Shown here one piece after another: positions 17,601 to 25,306 of a stretch of DNA of 64,000 nt; within the stretch, counting starts at the first letter, position 1; each line of letters starts with the position of its first letter. The translations under genes were made by a program, and so were the position numbers. Source of the DNA: Enhydrobacter aerosaccus. Lineage in GTDB: Bacteria; Pseudomonadota; Alphaproteobacteria; Reyranellales; Reyranellaceae. The stretch spans positions 181,760 through 245,759 of the forward strand of contig NZ_FUWJ01000009.1 in NCBI RefSeq assembly GCF_900167455.1, in the 5' to 3' direction. The notes under the pieces were generated by a model. That model had not been told where the DNA came from. It ran no database searches and saw only the letters and a program-made list of their open reading frames with translations.

Positions 17601-18016
17601 TTGGGATGCTCCTGCAGAGCCTGCCAGATCGGACAGCCGCGGGCATCGCCGATGCGCGGGCAGGCCTCGACCAGCGGCGCCAGTTGCTGTTCGATCTGTT
17701 GCAGGTGGGCGATGCGCTGGCGGATCTCCTCGAGCTGGCGGTTGGCGATCAGATAGATGTCGCCGCAGGTGCGCATGCCGCCCCGCACACCGAGCAGGTC
17801 GGCCACCGCCTCGAGCGAAAAGCCGAGGGCGAGGGCACGGCGGATGAAGTTCAGCCGGTCGAGATGCTCCTGGTGATAGGGCGTGCTGGTGCGCCGACCC
17901 GAGCGCAACCGCGGCTTGGGCATCAGCCCCAGGCCTTCATATTTGACGATGGTGTCCACATCGATGTCGGCCAGTTGCGACAGGCCGTCGATAGTGGCGG
18001 GGGCAATGGCTGGCAT
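17591..18016 (-). CDS. Mercury-type MerR family regulator without mer operon
   Basis: A 141-residue MerR-family activator. The winged-helix part is TIDGLSQLADIDVDTIVKYE, then LGLMPKPRLRSGRR, then FSLEAVADLLGV; the dimerisation helix RQLEEIRQRIAHLQQIEQQL follows. All three cysteines that bind Hg(II) in Tn501 MerR have counterparts: RTCGDI, EACPRIG and RGCPIW. No merT, merP or merA gene is in the window. The ATG at 18016 is used; a GTG eight codons upstream is an alternative. The metal specificity is inference. Confidence 0.85.
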   Translation of the reverse strand: MPAIAPATIDGLSQLADIDVDTIVKYEGLGLMPKPRLRSGRRTSTPYHQEHLDRLNFIRRALALGFSLEAVADLLGVRGGMRTCGDIYLIANRQLEEIRQRIAHLQQIEQQLAPLVEACPRIGDARGCPIWQALQEHPKQA

Positions 18017-18051
18017 GGCGCGGGCTTGCCTCTGACTCACGATCACGAAAA

Positions 18052-18072
18052 ACCTTCCCGGACCGGGAAGGT
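18052..18072. promoter_or_regulatory. MerR-family operator palindrome
   Basis: A 21-bp dyad starting ACCTTCC at 18052 and ending GGAAGGT at 18072, broken only at its centre, lies 36 bases before the MerR start. This ACCTTCC/GGAAGGT form is typical of MerR/CueR-type sites. The rest of 18073-18343 has no gene I can support, so autoregulation is the likely use. Confidence 0.65.
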
Positions 18073-18343
18073 GCGCGCATCCTGCCAGCGACGCTGCTGC
18101 AGGTCCAGCCGTGATGGTCGATCGGAATAGCGGTGCATCCGTCAAGAGCGCTCGCCCGATAGGCCGCTGCGAACGAGGCGCAGCCGGCAGTCCCCTGCAA
18201 GATGCCGAACGATTCAGGTGTAGAGAAAAAACCGTGGCGCAGGAAAAGGCGGGTCTGCTTCCTCGCCACGGCGCTGATCGATGCGACCCCAAAATGGATC
18301 GAGGCCGGCGCGTCTTTTCACGTTTGTCGCCCCGATGAGGCGC

Positions 18344-18805
18344 TTATGCGCCGCGCTCGGGCCGGGCGCCGAATCCCTTGCGCGAAAGGTTGGCTATGCG
18401 GGACCACCCCCAGTAGACGCGATGACACCGGATTTCATATCGGTCGTTGAAATCCCAGGACTCCACAAATTCGCTTTGATCACCGGACTGCGTGACGCGC
18501 GCGTACTCCCAGATGATCCGGTGTCCCCGCACGAGATAGTCGTCATGGTGCTTCGGCCGAATGACGTTCGACTGCTGTCTTGCGACCTCTTGGTAAAGCG
18601 CGCGAAATGCTTCGCGCCCTCGCAACACGCCGGTCTTGGATGCCGTGAATTCATAGATCAGGGGACTTTCGATCTCCGCATCGGGAGCGTAGAGGTTCAC
18701 GAGCGAAGAAATGTCGCCGGCGGCAATGGCTGTGTCCCAGGCCCTGTAAACACGCTCCATCTGGGCGCGTTCGTCCGGGAGCACCATATTGGGATCCTTG
18801 TTCAT
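18344..18805 (-). CDS. SnoaL-like / NTF2-fold protein
   Basis: A 153-residue protein of the SnoaL/DUF4440 type: helix RAQMERVYRAWDTAIAAGD, strand LVNLYAPDAEIESP, helix GREAFRALYQEV, and strands HRIIWEYARV, SEFVESWDF and YEIRCHRVYWGW. It is a single cone-shaped domain with no signal peptide. GGAGA at proper spacing supports the ATG at 18805. It is divergent from an ArsR-type regulator, with a short tandem repeat in the promoter region, so the two genes may form a regulated pair. Confidence 0.8.
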   Translation of the reverse strand: MNKDPNMVLPDERAQMERVYRAWDTAIAAGDISSLVNLYAPDAEIESPLIYEFTASKTGVLRGREAFRALYQEVARQQSNVIRPKHHDDYLVRGHRIIWEYARVTQSGDQSEFVESWDFNDRYEIRCHRVYWGWSRIANLSRKGFGARPERGA

Positions 18806-18815
18806 GCGACTCTCC

Positions 18816-18863
18816 TAGGTGATTGACCAGGTAGGTGACTGACCAGGTAGGTGACTGAGTGGG
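18816..18863. repeat. Three 16-bp tandem units upstream of the SnoaL-like gene
   Basis: Units TAGGTGATTGACCAGG, TAGGTGACTGACCAGG and TAGGTGACTGAGTGGG run head to tail from 18816, beginning 11 bases before the SnoaL-like start codon. Position and periodicity suit a regulator site or strand slippage. Confidence 0.7.
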
Positions 18864-19021
18864 CGACGAGGCCATGTATTCCTGGATGCGGAGCACCGGA
18901 CGATGGCCGCGTTGCGTGCGTGAGATGGGCGATCCCGGAAATCGCCGCAACCCGCATCAGTTCTATCGAACTCGAAGTGTTGTCAGTGGACTGAAACGAC
19001 CCAGAACTCGAGGTTTCTGCC

Positions 19022-19714
19022 ATGAGCAGCCCGATCAGACTGGCGGAAGTCGGAACCATCATTGGCGATCCGGCGCGCGCGACGATGCTCTGCGCCCTTC
19101 TCGACGGCCGCCGCCACAGCGCAACCGACTTGGCCTTGGCCGCCGGCGTTTCGCCACAAACCGCAAGCTGGCATTTGGCAAAACTGGCGGACGGACGACT
19201 GATCTCGGCGGAGAGGCAAGGCAGAAACCGATATTTCCGTCTGGCGTCGACACTTGTCGCGCAGGCGCTCGAAACGATGATGGCGTTTGCCGAATCGCAG
19301 CCGTCGCGGGCTCGCGTCCTTTCGGAACGCGAGAAGGCATTGCGCCATGCCCGGACCTGTTACGATCATCTCGCCGGAAAACTAGGTGTCGCTCTGACCG
19401 AGGCGCTTACGCGCGAAAAGCTGATCGAGTTGTCGGCGGAAGGAGGCCTCGTCACGTCGCATGGAGCAAAGTTGCTGTCCGACTTTGGCGTCGACCTGCC
19501 CGCCTTGCGGCAGTCGAAGCGTCCGCTTTGCCGATCGTGCCTCGATTGGAGCGAACAGAAGCCGCATCTTGCCGGCGCGATCGGTGCGGCTCTGACAAGC
19601 CGTTGCTTCGATCTGGGTTGGGTCCGACGGTTACCCGACACGCGCGCCGTCGCAATTACGCCTGCTGGTGCCAGAGGCTTCACCGAGCAGTTCGGTTCGG
19701 CTTTGGCCATTTGA
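19022..19714 (+). CDS. ArsR-type winged-helix regulator with extended C-terminal domain
   Basis: A 230-residue regulator. The first 80 residues are an ArsR winged helix: IIGDPARATMLCALLDGR, then SATDLALAAGVSPQTASWHLAKL, then ISAERQGRNRYFRL. The rest is a longer effector domain (KALRHARTCYDHLAGKLGVA, then CRSCLDWSEQKPHLAGAIGA) found in a subgroup often annotated only as HTH regulator. Its paired cysteines CRSC could be redox- or metal-sensitive. It is divergent from the SnoaL-like gene, which it may control. Confidence 0.82.
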   Translation: MSSPIRLAEVGTIIGDPARATMLCALLDGRRHSATDLALAAGVSPQTASWHLAKLADGRLISAERQGRNRYFRLASTLVAQALETMMAFAESQPSRARVLSEREKALRHARTCYDHLAGKLGVALTEALTREKLIELSAEGGLVTSHGAKLLSDFGVDLPALRQSKRPLCRSCLDWSEQKPHLAGAIGAALTSRCFDLGWVRRLPDTRAVAITPAGARGFTEQFGSALAI

Positions 19715-19837
19715 GAGCCCCACGCTTGAGAGCCCGCGCGCCCCTCTCTTGGGCCTCTATCGGGCAGTCGTTCGCATCGCGTCGACAACAGTGGCGCTCT
19801 CACGCCGGTTGGCGACTGCTCTTGCCGGATCTCGCCG

Positions 19838-19957
19838 CTAGAGGGCGAACAGCACGCCCGCCACGAACAGGCACAGGCCGAGCGCCACCATCCAGTAGGG
19901 GCCTTGTGTGTCGGCGGACTTCGACCGGAGCGGGCCGGGATCGAAGTGGAAGCGCAT
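19838..19957 (-). CDS. Small single-helix membrane protein (39 aa)
   Basis: This 39-residue frame starts at an ATG preceded by GGGAGA at good spacing. A polar N-terminus (MRFHFDPGPLRSKSADTQG) leads into one membrane helix (YWMVALGLCLFVAGVLFAL) that ends the protein. Such peptides are common accessory subunits of membrane complexes, but no partner is obvious. It lies upstream of two secreted small proteins on the same strand order. Confidence 0.6.
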   Translation of the reverse strand: MRFHFDPGPLRSKSADTQGPYWMVALGLCLFVAGVLFAL

Positions 19958-19999
19958 TGGTTCTCTCCCGTGATGTAACGAGCCCGGCGCCACGAGACC

Positions 20000-20275
20000 T
20001 CAGTCCCGGGCGGCCGCGCTGGCCGGCGGGATCCCGCTGGGACGGGGATTGCTCCAGTCCGGGAGCTGGCCGCCGTAGACGGCATAGGGCGTGTTGCTGG
20101 AATTGCTGCCGGTGCCGGCGTTGTTCGGCGTCGGCGGAAGATTGGCGGTGGAGGCGGCGCCCGGACTCTGCGGATGCTCCGGCGTCGCCCGTGCAGCGGC
20201 TCGGTCGGAGCGCTGGCACCCGGATGCCAGCCCCACCAGCAGCAGGGCAGCAGCGAAGACCGCGACCGGCTTCAT
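20000..20275 (-). CDS. Asn/Pro-rich small lipoprotein
   Basis: A 91-residue lipoprotein. The signal MKPVAVFAAALLLVGLASGC ends in a lipobox at Cys20, and the mature part is disordered and rich in proline, asparagine, serine and alanine (ANLPPTPNNAGTGSNSSN). Among three clustered in-frame ATGs, that at 20275 has GAGG at suitable spacing. It shares the NNAG/PP style with the adjacent secreted protein, suggesting related envelope roles. Confidence 0.62.
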   Translation of the reverse strand: MKPVAVFAAALLLVGLASGCQRSDRAAARATPEHPQSPGAASTANLPPTPNNAGTGSNSSNTPYAVYGGQLPDWSNPRPSGIPPASAAARD

Positions 20276-20316
20276 GGCCATCCTCATGAAGATCAGTGCA
20301 TCATCCATGAATACGC

Positions 20317-20646
20317 TCAGCGGGTCGGACTTGTTCCGAAGCCAGTGGAAGGTCCGGGGGCGCCGCTCGGGTTGCGGGGATCGGCATTCAGCGCGCGATC
20401 GACCGGCTTGGCCGGCGGTGGCGCATTGATGCCGGCATTGTTGGTGTCGCTCGGATCGGCGCCGCCCGGTGAATTCGAGGTGCCGGCTTGCGGCGCGGGC
20501 CGATTCGGTATCGGGCTGCTGGGCATCGCCGGCTGGGTCTGGGCCGGCTGGGTCTGGGCAAGCTGCGGTTGCGGGTGCGGCGCGAGGGGCAGGGTCGGCG
20601 GACCGAACAGGACGGCTGCCGCGACCAGAAGGGAAGCGGGGATCAT
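20317..20646 (-). CDS. Secreted proline-rich protein
   Basis: A 109-residue protein with a signal peptide (MIPASLLVAAAVLFGPPTLP) and a low-complexity mature region (PQLAQTQPAQTQPA, then SDTNNAGINAPPPAKP). There is no cysteine and no lipobox. AAGAGG precedes the ATG at 20646. The composition resembles the neighbouring lipoprotein, so the two may descend from one gene or share a cell-envelope function; the function is unknown. Confidence 0.6.
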   Translation of the reverse strand: MIPASLLVAAAVLFGPPTLPLAPHPQPQLAQTQPAQTQPAMPSSPIPNRPAPQAGTSNSPGGADPSDTNNAGINAPPPAKPVDRALNADPRNPSGAPGPSTGFGTSPTR

Positions 20647-20722
20647 CGCAGACCTCTTGGAGAGGAGGTTCGGCGCATCGGCGCGCCTGCGAGGTCAACA
20701 CTGTGCCGATCGGGAAGGTTGC

Positions 20723-21283
20723 TCAGGCGACGCGGCGGTCGCGATCGAGCGATGCCGAGAGAGATGGTGCTGCGGCGCGCGGCGCTTCGATCGCTGCGCG
20801 CAACCTTTCATAGAGCGCGCCGGCCGCGAGGAAGGCGCGCCACGCCTGGGCCCATCGCCGCCGGCTCAGCCGCAGGTCCTTCTCCGTGTCGAGCGCGATG
20901 CGCCTCCAGCCCTGGCGATAGGCGCTGCTCTGATGGCGGTCGATGGCGGCGCGGCGCTGCAGGCGCAACCGCCGGATCGCGTCGTCGATCTGCCGATGGG
21001 CGCCATCGAGATGGAGATGGCAGTTCAGCAGGCGGGCCGCCGCCTGCTCGTGCGGCAGGCGCAGCGCCTCCGCCGGATGCGGTTGGTGCGGTTGCAGCCG
21101 GAACGGATCGCCGCCCAATCGCCGCCAGTCCGCCTCGACCCACTCCAGCTCGGCGCGGCAGGTCTCGACCAGCCATCTCGGCGATCCCGGGGGCGGCTCG
21201 ACGAGGCCCCAGCGGGCCCAATCCACCCGCGCCCGCCGTCGTTCGAGGAAATCGGCAGGGGCAGGGCGGCGCAAGGAAATCAT
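20723..21283 (-). CDS. Hypothetical arginine-rich helical protein of the phage-like module
   Basis: A 186-residue, highly basic, all-helical protein (RRARVDWARWGLVE, then LVETCRAELEWVEADWRRLGG, then RWAQAWRAFLAAGALYERLR). No family is recognised. Its ATG at 21283 follows a 23-bp palindrome by six bases; the core of that palindrome matches one in the control region of the adjacent S24 repressor, so the gene is probably repressed by it. This places it in the phage-like module. Confidence 0.62.
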   Translation of the reverse strand: MISLRRPAPADFLERRRARVDWARWGLVEPPPGSPRWLVETCRAELEWVEADWRRLGGDPFRLQPHQPHPAEALRLPHEQAAARLLNCHLHLDGAHRQIDDAIRRLRLQRRAAIDRHQSSAYRQGWRRIALDTEKDLRLSRRRWAQAWRAFLAAGALYERLRAAIEAPRAAAPSLSASLDRDRRVA

Positions 21284-21289
21284 GCGCCG

Positions 21290-21312
21290 GATATTGCGAT
21301 ATTAGCAATATC
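21290..21312. promoter_or_regulatory. Operator palindrome next to the phage-type repressor gene
   Basis: GATATTGC (21290-21297) and GCAATATC (21305-21312) form a perfect dyad with a 7-base centre. The core TTGCGAtattaGCAAT resembles TTGCGAatacaGCAAT at 22131-22146 in the divergent region upstream of the repressor. Confidence 0.7.
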
Positions 21313-21350
21313 AGGTCAATGCGGAAAACGAGGCGAGAACCCCGCTTGCG

Positions 21351-22010
21351 TCAGCCGTAGCGCTTCTCGGTGATCAGGAGCGCGCGGCCCCACTTCTTCT
21401 TGGGCAGGTCGAAATCCTTGGGCGGATTGTACTGCCGCACGCGCCAGTGGTCGGTGGAGACGCGCAGCAGGCGCTTCACCAGGGCCAGCATGTTGCCGTT
21501 CTCGTCGTCGTGGATGAAGACGCAGTCGGCGCCGGGCCGCACTGGCACCGCCGGGTTCACCACCACCTGGTCGCCGTGCTCGATCGCCGGGCTCATGCTG
21601 GTGCCGATGACATAGAAGGCGAACGGGTTCTTCACGCCCTGCATACGCTCGGAGCGGCGGATATAGTCGATCGGGTCGTTGACCAGCACCATGGCGCCGT
21701 CCTGGCCCGCCTCGGCGCTGGCCCACACCGGCACGTCGGGCCGGCCGCCGCCCTCGGCGATGCGCTGGATCTGCTGCGGCGGCGCCGGCCGGTGGCCGGC
21801 CGCCTGGGCGGCCAGTGTCGCGACGCGGTCGGTCGGCGGCGGCGCGGCCTGCAGATAGTCGAGGATGACCGGCACCTCGTTCGCCTTGATCTGCCGGTCG
21901 CCCTTCAGCATGCGGTTCACGGCAGCGGCATCCTTGCCGAGCGCGCGCGCCAGACCGGCCTGGCTGAAGCCCGGCCGCTCGAGCATCTCGGCGATCCATT
22001 TCAGGTCCAT
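21351..22010 (-). CDS. LexA/CI-type repressor with S24 autopeptidase domain
   Basis: A 219-residue phage-type repressor. The N-terminal helix-turn-helix is FSQAGLARALGKDAAAVNRML. A possible cleavage bond is Ala101-Gly102 (SAEAGQDG), followed by the S24 peptidase domain with nucleophile Ser138 in YVIGTSMSP and general-base Lys179 in LALVKRL. Such proteins self-cleave when RecA is activated by DNA damage and so derepress their operons. The ATG at 22010 starts MDLKWIAEML; frame extension upstream lacks protein character. It is divergent from a replication-type gene cluster, as in a phage early region. Confidence 0.88.
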   Translation of the reverse strand: MDLKWIAEMLERPGFSQAGLARALGKDAAAVNRMLKGDRQIKANEVPVILDYLQAAPPPTDRVATLAAQAAGHRPAPPQQIQRIAEGGGRPDVPVWASAEAGQDGAMVLVNDPIDYIRRSERMQGVKNPFAFYVIGTSMSPAIEHGDQVVVNPAVPVRPGADCVFIHDDENGNMLALVKRLLRVSTDHWRVRQYNPPKDFDLPKKKWGRALLITEKRYG

Positions 22011-22129
22011 CGATCGCGATCCCTTCGTCCCTTGGCCTCTCCCGGAGGGGGAGAGATGCAGAAATGCAGCTTGCCCGCAATGCGGTACTCGCAAAATTGT
22101 TAATAACGCACGAATATCCTTGACGGTAT

Positions 22130-22146
22130 GTTGCGAATACAGCAAT
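22130..22146. promoter_or_regulatory. Second repressor operator in the divergent promoter region
   Basis: TTGCGAATACAGCAAT shares the TTGCGA-N5-GCAAT core with the palindrome at 21290-21312. It lies 120 bases upstream of the repressor start and overlaps the first possible start of the rightward small gene, near a TTGACG -35-like hexamer (22119-22124). Confidence 0.6.
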
Positions 22147-22486
22147 GATCGCAATCATGTTCAAGGAGACTCCTGCGGCGGCCAGCGTTTCGGCCGTCCC
22201 GGCCGGCGGGAGCGGGCCGGCGGCGCGTCCCTTCTGCCGCCGGCCCACCTCCGGGCCGCTTCCCCAGACCCCGATCCGTCCGTCGCCGCGGCGATGGGCC
22301 GATCCCGTATCCGACATCGAGCGCGAGCTCTACGGCGCCCTGATGCCGGACGTGACCTTCCTGCGCCAGCGCGGCTTCGGCGTGCATCGCGAGGTCGATG
22401 GCTTCCGCGTCGGCAACCGCCTGGTCGATGCCGACGGCCTGCAGGCGATCGCCGCGCGCGAACGCCGCCTGTTGCGCAAACCCTGA
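22145..22486 (+). CDS. Hypothetical protein of the phage-like module
   Basis: A frame of 113 residues. The first 50 are low-complexity (A, P, G, R). The second half is more ordered: SDIERELYGALMPDVTFLRQ, then GFGVHREVDGFRVGNRLVDADGLQAIAARERRLL. No family is recognised. Neither the ATG at 22145 nor that at 22157 has a ribosome site, and the former lies in the operator, so the true start may be further in. It is first in the rightward cluster. Confidence 0.5.
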   Translation: MIAIMFKETPAAASVSAVPAGGSGPAARPFCRRPTSGPLPQTPIRPSPRRWADPVSDIERELYGALMPDVTFLRQRGFGVHREVDGFRVGNRLVDADGLQAIAARERRLLRKP

Positions 22487-22510
22487 TCCACTCTCGTCGA
22501 AGGAGGTTCC

Positions 22511-23446
22511 ATGGCGCGCATCCGCACCATCAAGCCCGAGTTCTTCACGTCGGACGATATCTGCGCGCTCAGTCCGCTGGCACGCCTGCTCTATGTCGGC
22601 CTGTGGTGCGAGGCCGATCGCGCCGGCCGCCTGGTGTGGATGCCGCGCGTCTTCAAGCGTCGCTACCTGCCCGACGATGCCTGCGATATCGAGACACTGT
22701 CGGCCGAACTGCTGGGCCGCGGCCTGGTCGTGCTCTATGGCGACGGGCTGGCGCATATCCCGACCTTCTCGCGTCATCAGCACGTCAATCCGCGCGAGGC
22801 TTCGTCCAAGCTCCCGTCACCCGATGACGACGCGTCCTCGCCCGCCAGTGACGCGTCAGAACGCGCTGGTGACGCGTCAGAACGCGCGAGTGACGCGCAG
22901 GGAGGAAGGGAAGGGAATCGGGAAGGAAGGGAAGGGGAACTGGAAGGGGAAGGGGCGCGGGACGGAGGGCGCGCGCAGGCTCTGCCTGACGGCTGGAAAC
23001 CCGACGAAGAGGATCTGGCCTGGGCGGCGACGGCGCGTCCCGACCTGGATGCGGCGGCCCTGGCGGCCGAGACCGAGCGCTTCCGCAACCACGCCCTCGC
23101 CAACGGCCGCACCGCGCATCGCTGGGGACCGAACTGGCGCAACTGGATCGGGCGGGCCAACGCGACGCGAGAAACGGCGGGCCGCGGCTTGGCCGGCACG
23201 CTGGTCGGCACGAGGGGCAGGGGCGAGATCGGTGCCGGCACGGTCGATCGCGAATCCGACGGCCAGTGGCGGGCGCGGCTGCGCGGCTATCGTCCCGGCC
23301 GGTTCTGGCTCGACGGCGATTGGGGGCCGCGGCCGGAGAGCGGCCAGTCGCGCGTGTCGGCGGCGCTGCTGGCCGAATGGCGGACGACCCAGTCGGGCGA
23401 AGGGCAGCGAGGCGGGGGCGACTTGCTCCCGGGGAGGGCGGCGTGA
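22511..23446 (+). CDS. Phage-type replication/helicase-loader-like protein
   Basis: A 311-residue protein opening with MARIRTIKPEFFTSDDI, the hallmark start of a family found in phages and prophages next to replication genes. The N-terminal 90 residues form a winged-helix-like domain (LYVGLWCEADRAGRLVW). A charged low-complexity linker (about 100-155) contains DASERAG-type repeats and G/E runs. The C-terminal part (LDAAALAAETERFRNHALAN, then WGPNWRNWIGRA) resembles DnaT-like domains. AAGGAGG marks the ATG. A role in replication initiation is inferred. Confidence 0.75.
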   Translation: MARIRTIKPEFFTSDDICALSPLARLLYVGLWCEADRAGRLVWMPRVFKRRYLPDDACDIETLSAELLGRGLVVLYGDGLAHIPTFSRHQHVNPREASSKLPSPDDDASSPASDASERAGDASERASDAQGGREGNREGREGELEGEGARDGGRAQALPDGWKPDEEDLAWAATARPDLDAAALAAETERFRNHALANGRTAHRWGPNWRNWIGRANATRETAGRGLAGTLVGTRGRGEIGAGTVDRESDGQWRARLRGYRPGRFWLDGDWGPRPESGQSRVSAALLAEWRTTQSGEGQRGGGDLLPGRAA

Positions 23447-23716
23447 ATGTCCCGGACCCCGCGCCCGATCCTCGACGCCGCCGCCGGCAACGTGCTGGTG
23501 ATGATCGCCCTGCATCAGGACAAGCCCTGCCCGACCAATGCCGAGATCATGGAATGGACGGGCGTGCCGCGCCGCCGCCTGCGGGCCTACCTGCAAAGCC
23601 TGGTCGCGCGCGGCGTGATCGAGATCGAATATCGCGACATGAATCCGAGCCGTCGCCGCCTGCGCGCGCCGGGCATGCCGTGGACCGGCTGGACGCGGCG
23701 GGGCAACTCGGCATGA
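23447..23716 (+). CDS. Small winged-helix DNA-binding protein
   Basis: An 89-residue protein whose middle reads as a winged helix: AGNVLVMIALHQDKPCPTNA, then EIMEWTGVPRRRLRAYLQSL, then VARGVIEIEYRD. The ATG follows the previous stop without a gap and the stop overlaps the next ATG, so it is translated as part of the cluster. Probably a phage-type early regulator; the target is unknown. Confidence 0.68.
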   Translation: MSRTPRPILDAAAGNVLVMIALHQDKPCPTNAEIMEWTGVPRRRLRAYLQSLVARGVIEIEYRDMNPSRRRLRAPGMPWTGWTRRGNSA

Positions 23717-23970
23717 GCGCCGAGCCTCTGGCTCCACTCCAGTCCCAGTCCCAGCCGCTGGTGCTGACGGCGGACAAGGTGATGCGCGATCTCGAGCAGA
23801 TCCGCCTCGCTGCCCTGGAGGCCGGCGCCTTCGCCCCCGCCCTGCGCTGCGTCGAGCTGCAGGGCAAGCATATCGGCCTGTGGCGCAACGAGGCGCCGCT
23901 GGACCAGACGCTCGAACAACTCATCGCCGCCGTTCCCGTGCGCGACAGCACGGAGACCAGCGACGTATGA
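23713..23970 (+). CDS. Small helical protein resembling a terminase small-subunit segment
   Basis: An 85-residue protein. The segment VMRDLEQIRLAALEAGAF, then PALRCVELQGKHIGLW, resembles the C-terminal helical part of some phage terminase small subunits (pattern ALE-x-LGKHLG), but there is no DNA-binding domain, so a full terminase function is doubtful. Start ATG overlaps the preceding stop (ATGA). It is the last short gene in the phage-like cluster before the membrane protein gene. Confidence 0.55.
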   Translation: MSAEPLAPLQSQSQPLVLTADKVMRDLEQIRLAALEAGAFAPALRCVELQGKHIGLWRNEAPLDQTLEQLIAAVPVRDSTETSDV

Positions 23971-24045
23971 GCGCCTTCGGCCAGCGAGTCGGCCAGCGAT
24001 CCAAGACCCATCCGATCCACGAGGCAGACATCACACCGGCAGCTC

Positions 24046-24780
24046 ATGGGATATTGGGAGAGCGTCCATCTCCGAGCCTGGCGCGAGACGACCAGGGCCG
24101 TCGGCCTTGAGCGGGAGCGACTGGGCGTGTTCCTCGCGATCCAGCTCGTCGTCGCCGGCGCGATCTATCTCGCCCTCGGCGAGGCCGGCCTCGAGAAGGC
24201 GGCGGTGTCACGCCTCGCCGCGGCGGCAGCGCCGTTCCTCGCCTTCCCGATCGTCTATGCCTGGAAATTCGCGGCCGCGGTGCCGGCGCTGGCGGCGGAG
24301 AGCGCGGCGGTCATCGCCGAGCTGCGCGGCCGGCTCGATCGCACGCCCGTGCCGCCGTCGCGCGATCTCTGGATCGACCCGCACCAGGCCTGGCGTCTCG
24401 CCGCCGCCCGTCGCGGCCTCGCCGTCGAGGACGATGCGGCGACGGCGGCCGCGACCGTGTTCGCCGACTTGCGCCAGTATGCCAGCGACGGCGAACTCGC
24501 GGTGCGCGGCCGGCCGCTCTGGCCGGGCGATGCCGTCGCCGTCTCGCCGCGCAAGCCGGTGCCGACGACGCACTGGGATCGCCATGATTTCGATGGCTCC
24601 GCCTATGTCGGCACCGATGCCGCCACGATCCGCGCCGCCAGCACCATCCTTTGCGGCCCGTCGTCCGGCGACAACGGCGTCCGCTACTGCGACCTGGTAC
24701 TGCGCCGAACCGACATCGAGCGCCTGTTCCCGCCATCCGCCGCCACAGCCAAGGAATCCACCTTTGAGCGCTGCCCCTGA
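24046..24780 (+). CDS. Hypothetical membrane protein of the phage-like module
   Basis: A 244-residue protein with two hydrophobic segments (residues 26-45 and 56-80) and a soluble C-terminal domain (from about 105) containing GRPLWPGDAVAVSPRKPVPT and ILCGPSSGDNGVRYCDLVLR. No family is recognised. The 3' third is repeated, diverged, at 25019-25292, with two repeat elements between the copies. The ATG at 24046 opens directly with MGYWESVHLRAW. Confidence 0.62.
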   Translation: MGYWESVHLRAWRETTRAVGLERERLGVFLAIQLVVAGAIYLALGEAGLEKAAVSRLAAAAAPFLAFPIVYAWKFAAAVPALAAESAAVIAELRGRLDRTPVPPSRDLWIDPHQAWRLAAARRGLAVEDDAATAAATVFADLRQYASDGELAVRGRPLWPGDAVAVSPRKPVPTTHWDRHDFDGSAYVGTDAATIRAASTILCGPSSGDNGVRYCDLVLRRTDIERLFPPSAATAKESTFERCP

Positions 24781-24790
24781 ACTCCCTCAT

Positions 24791-24875
24791 CGGAGCGCGC
24801 CACTCCAGTGGCGCTCATGATCTGATACGCCACTTCAGGGCGGAGGTGTCCGCGCGCAGTGGCGCGCTCGCCTGA
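24791..24875. repeat. Family S repeat (copy 2)
   Basis: Begins GGAGCGCGCCACTCCAGTGG, then carries the inverted partner half that also occurs in the tandem copy at 63.5 kb (ACTTCAGGGCGGAGG with CAGTGGCGCGCTCG). It starts 11 bases after the stop of the membrane-protein gene. Confidence 0.7.
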
Positions 24876-24895
24876 ATCGCAAGCCACGCAATTCA

Positions 24896-25013
24896 TCGTC
24901 ATCCCGAGCGGAGGCGAGCGCAGCGAGGCGTAGCCGAGGGACCTGTTTTCCGGACATCGCCCCTGACGGAAGCATTGCCAAGACAGGCCCCTCGGCTTCG
25001 CTCGGGGTGACGG
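24896..25013. repeat. Family R fold-back repeat (copy 2)
   Basis: Left arm TCGTCATCCCGAGCGGAGGC ... GAGGGACCT, right arm GGCCCCTCGGCTTCGCTCGG ... TGACGG; the whole element folds back on itself. It ends five bases before the duplicated gene fragment. Confidence 0.75.
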
Positions 25014-25018
25014 CAGGT

Positions 25019-25292
25019 GCTGGCGGTGCGCGGCCGGCCGCTCTGGCCCGGCGATGCCGTCGCCGTCTCGCCGCGCAAGCCGGTGCCGACGACGCACTGG
25101 GACCGCTTCGACTTCGATGTCGCGGCTTATCTCGACGCTGCCGACGGGACGACGATCGCTGCCGCCAGCACCATCCTTTGCGGCCCGTCGTCCGGCGATG
25201 CCGGTGTGCGCTATTGCGACCTGGTGCTGCGCCGGACCGACATCGTGCGCCTGTTCGCGCCGTCGACCGGCTCGACCGCGATCGCGGCGTGA
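25019..25292 (+). pseudogene. Diverged duplicate of the 3' end of the 24046-24780 gene
   Basis: In frame, this segment reads AVRGRPLWPGDAVAVSPRKP, then ILCGPSSGDAGVRYCDLVLR, nearly identical to the last 85 residues of the upstream membrane protein, with a divergent middle (DFDVAAYLDAADGTTIAA). It has no N-terminal half and no credible start, so it is a truncated copy, although its frame is still open to a stop at 25292. Confidence 0.75.
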
Positions 25293-25306
25293 ACGGCGAC
25301 GGAAAA

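Noticed and set aside
17591..18343. A mer (mercury resistance) operon around the MerR gene
   Set aside because: No merT, merP, merA or other mercury gene in either direction within the window.
20723..24780. Complete prophage
   Set aside because: Only early-type genes are present; no integrase, capsid, tail, lysis or attachment site was recognised.
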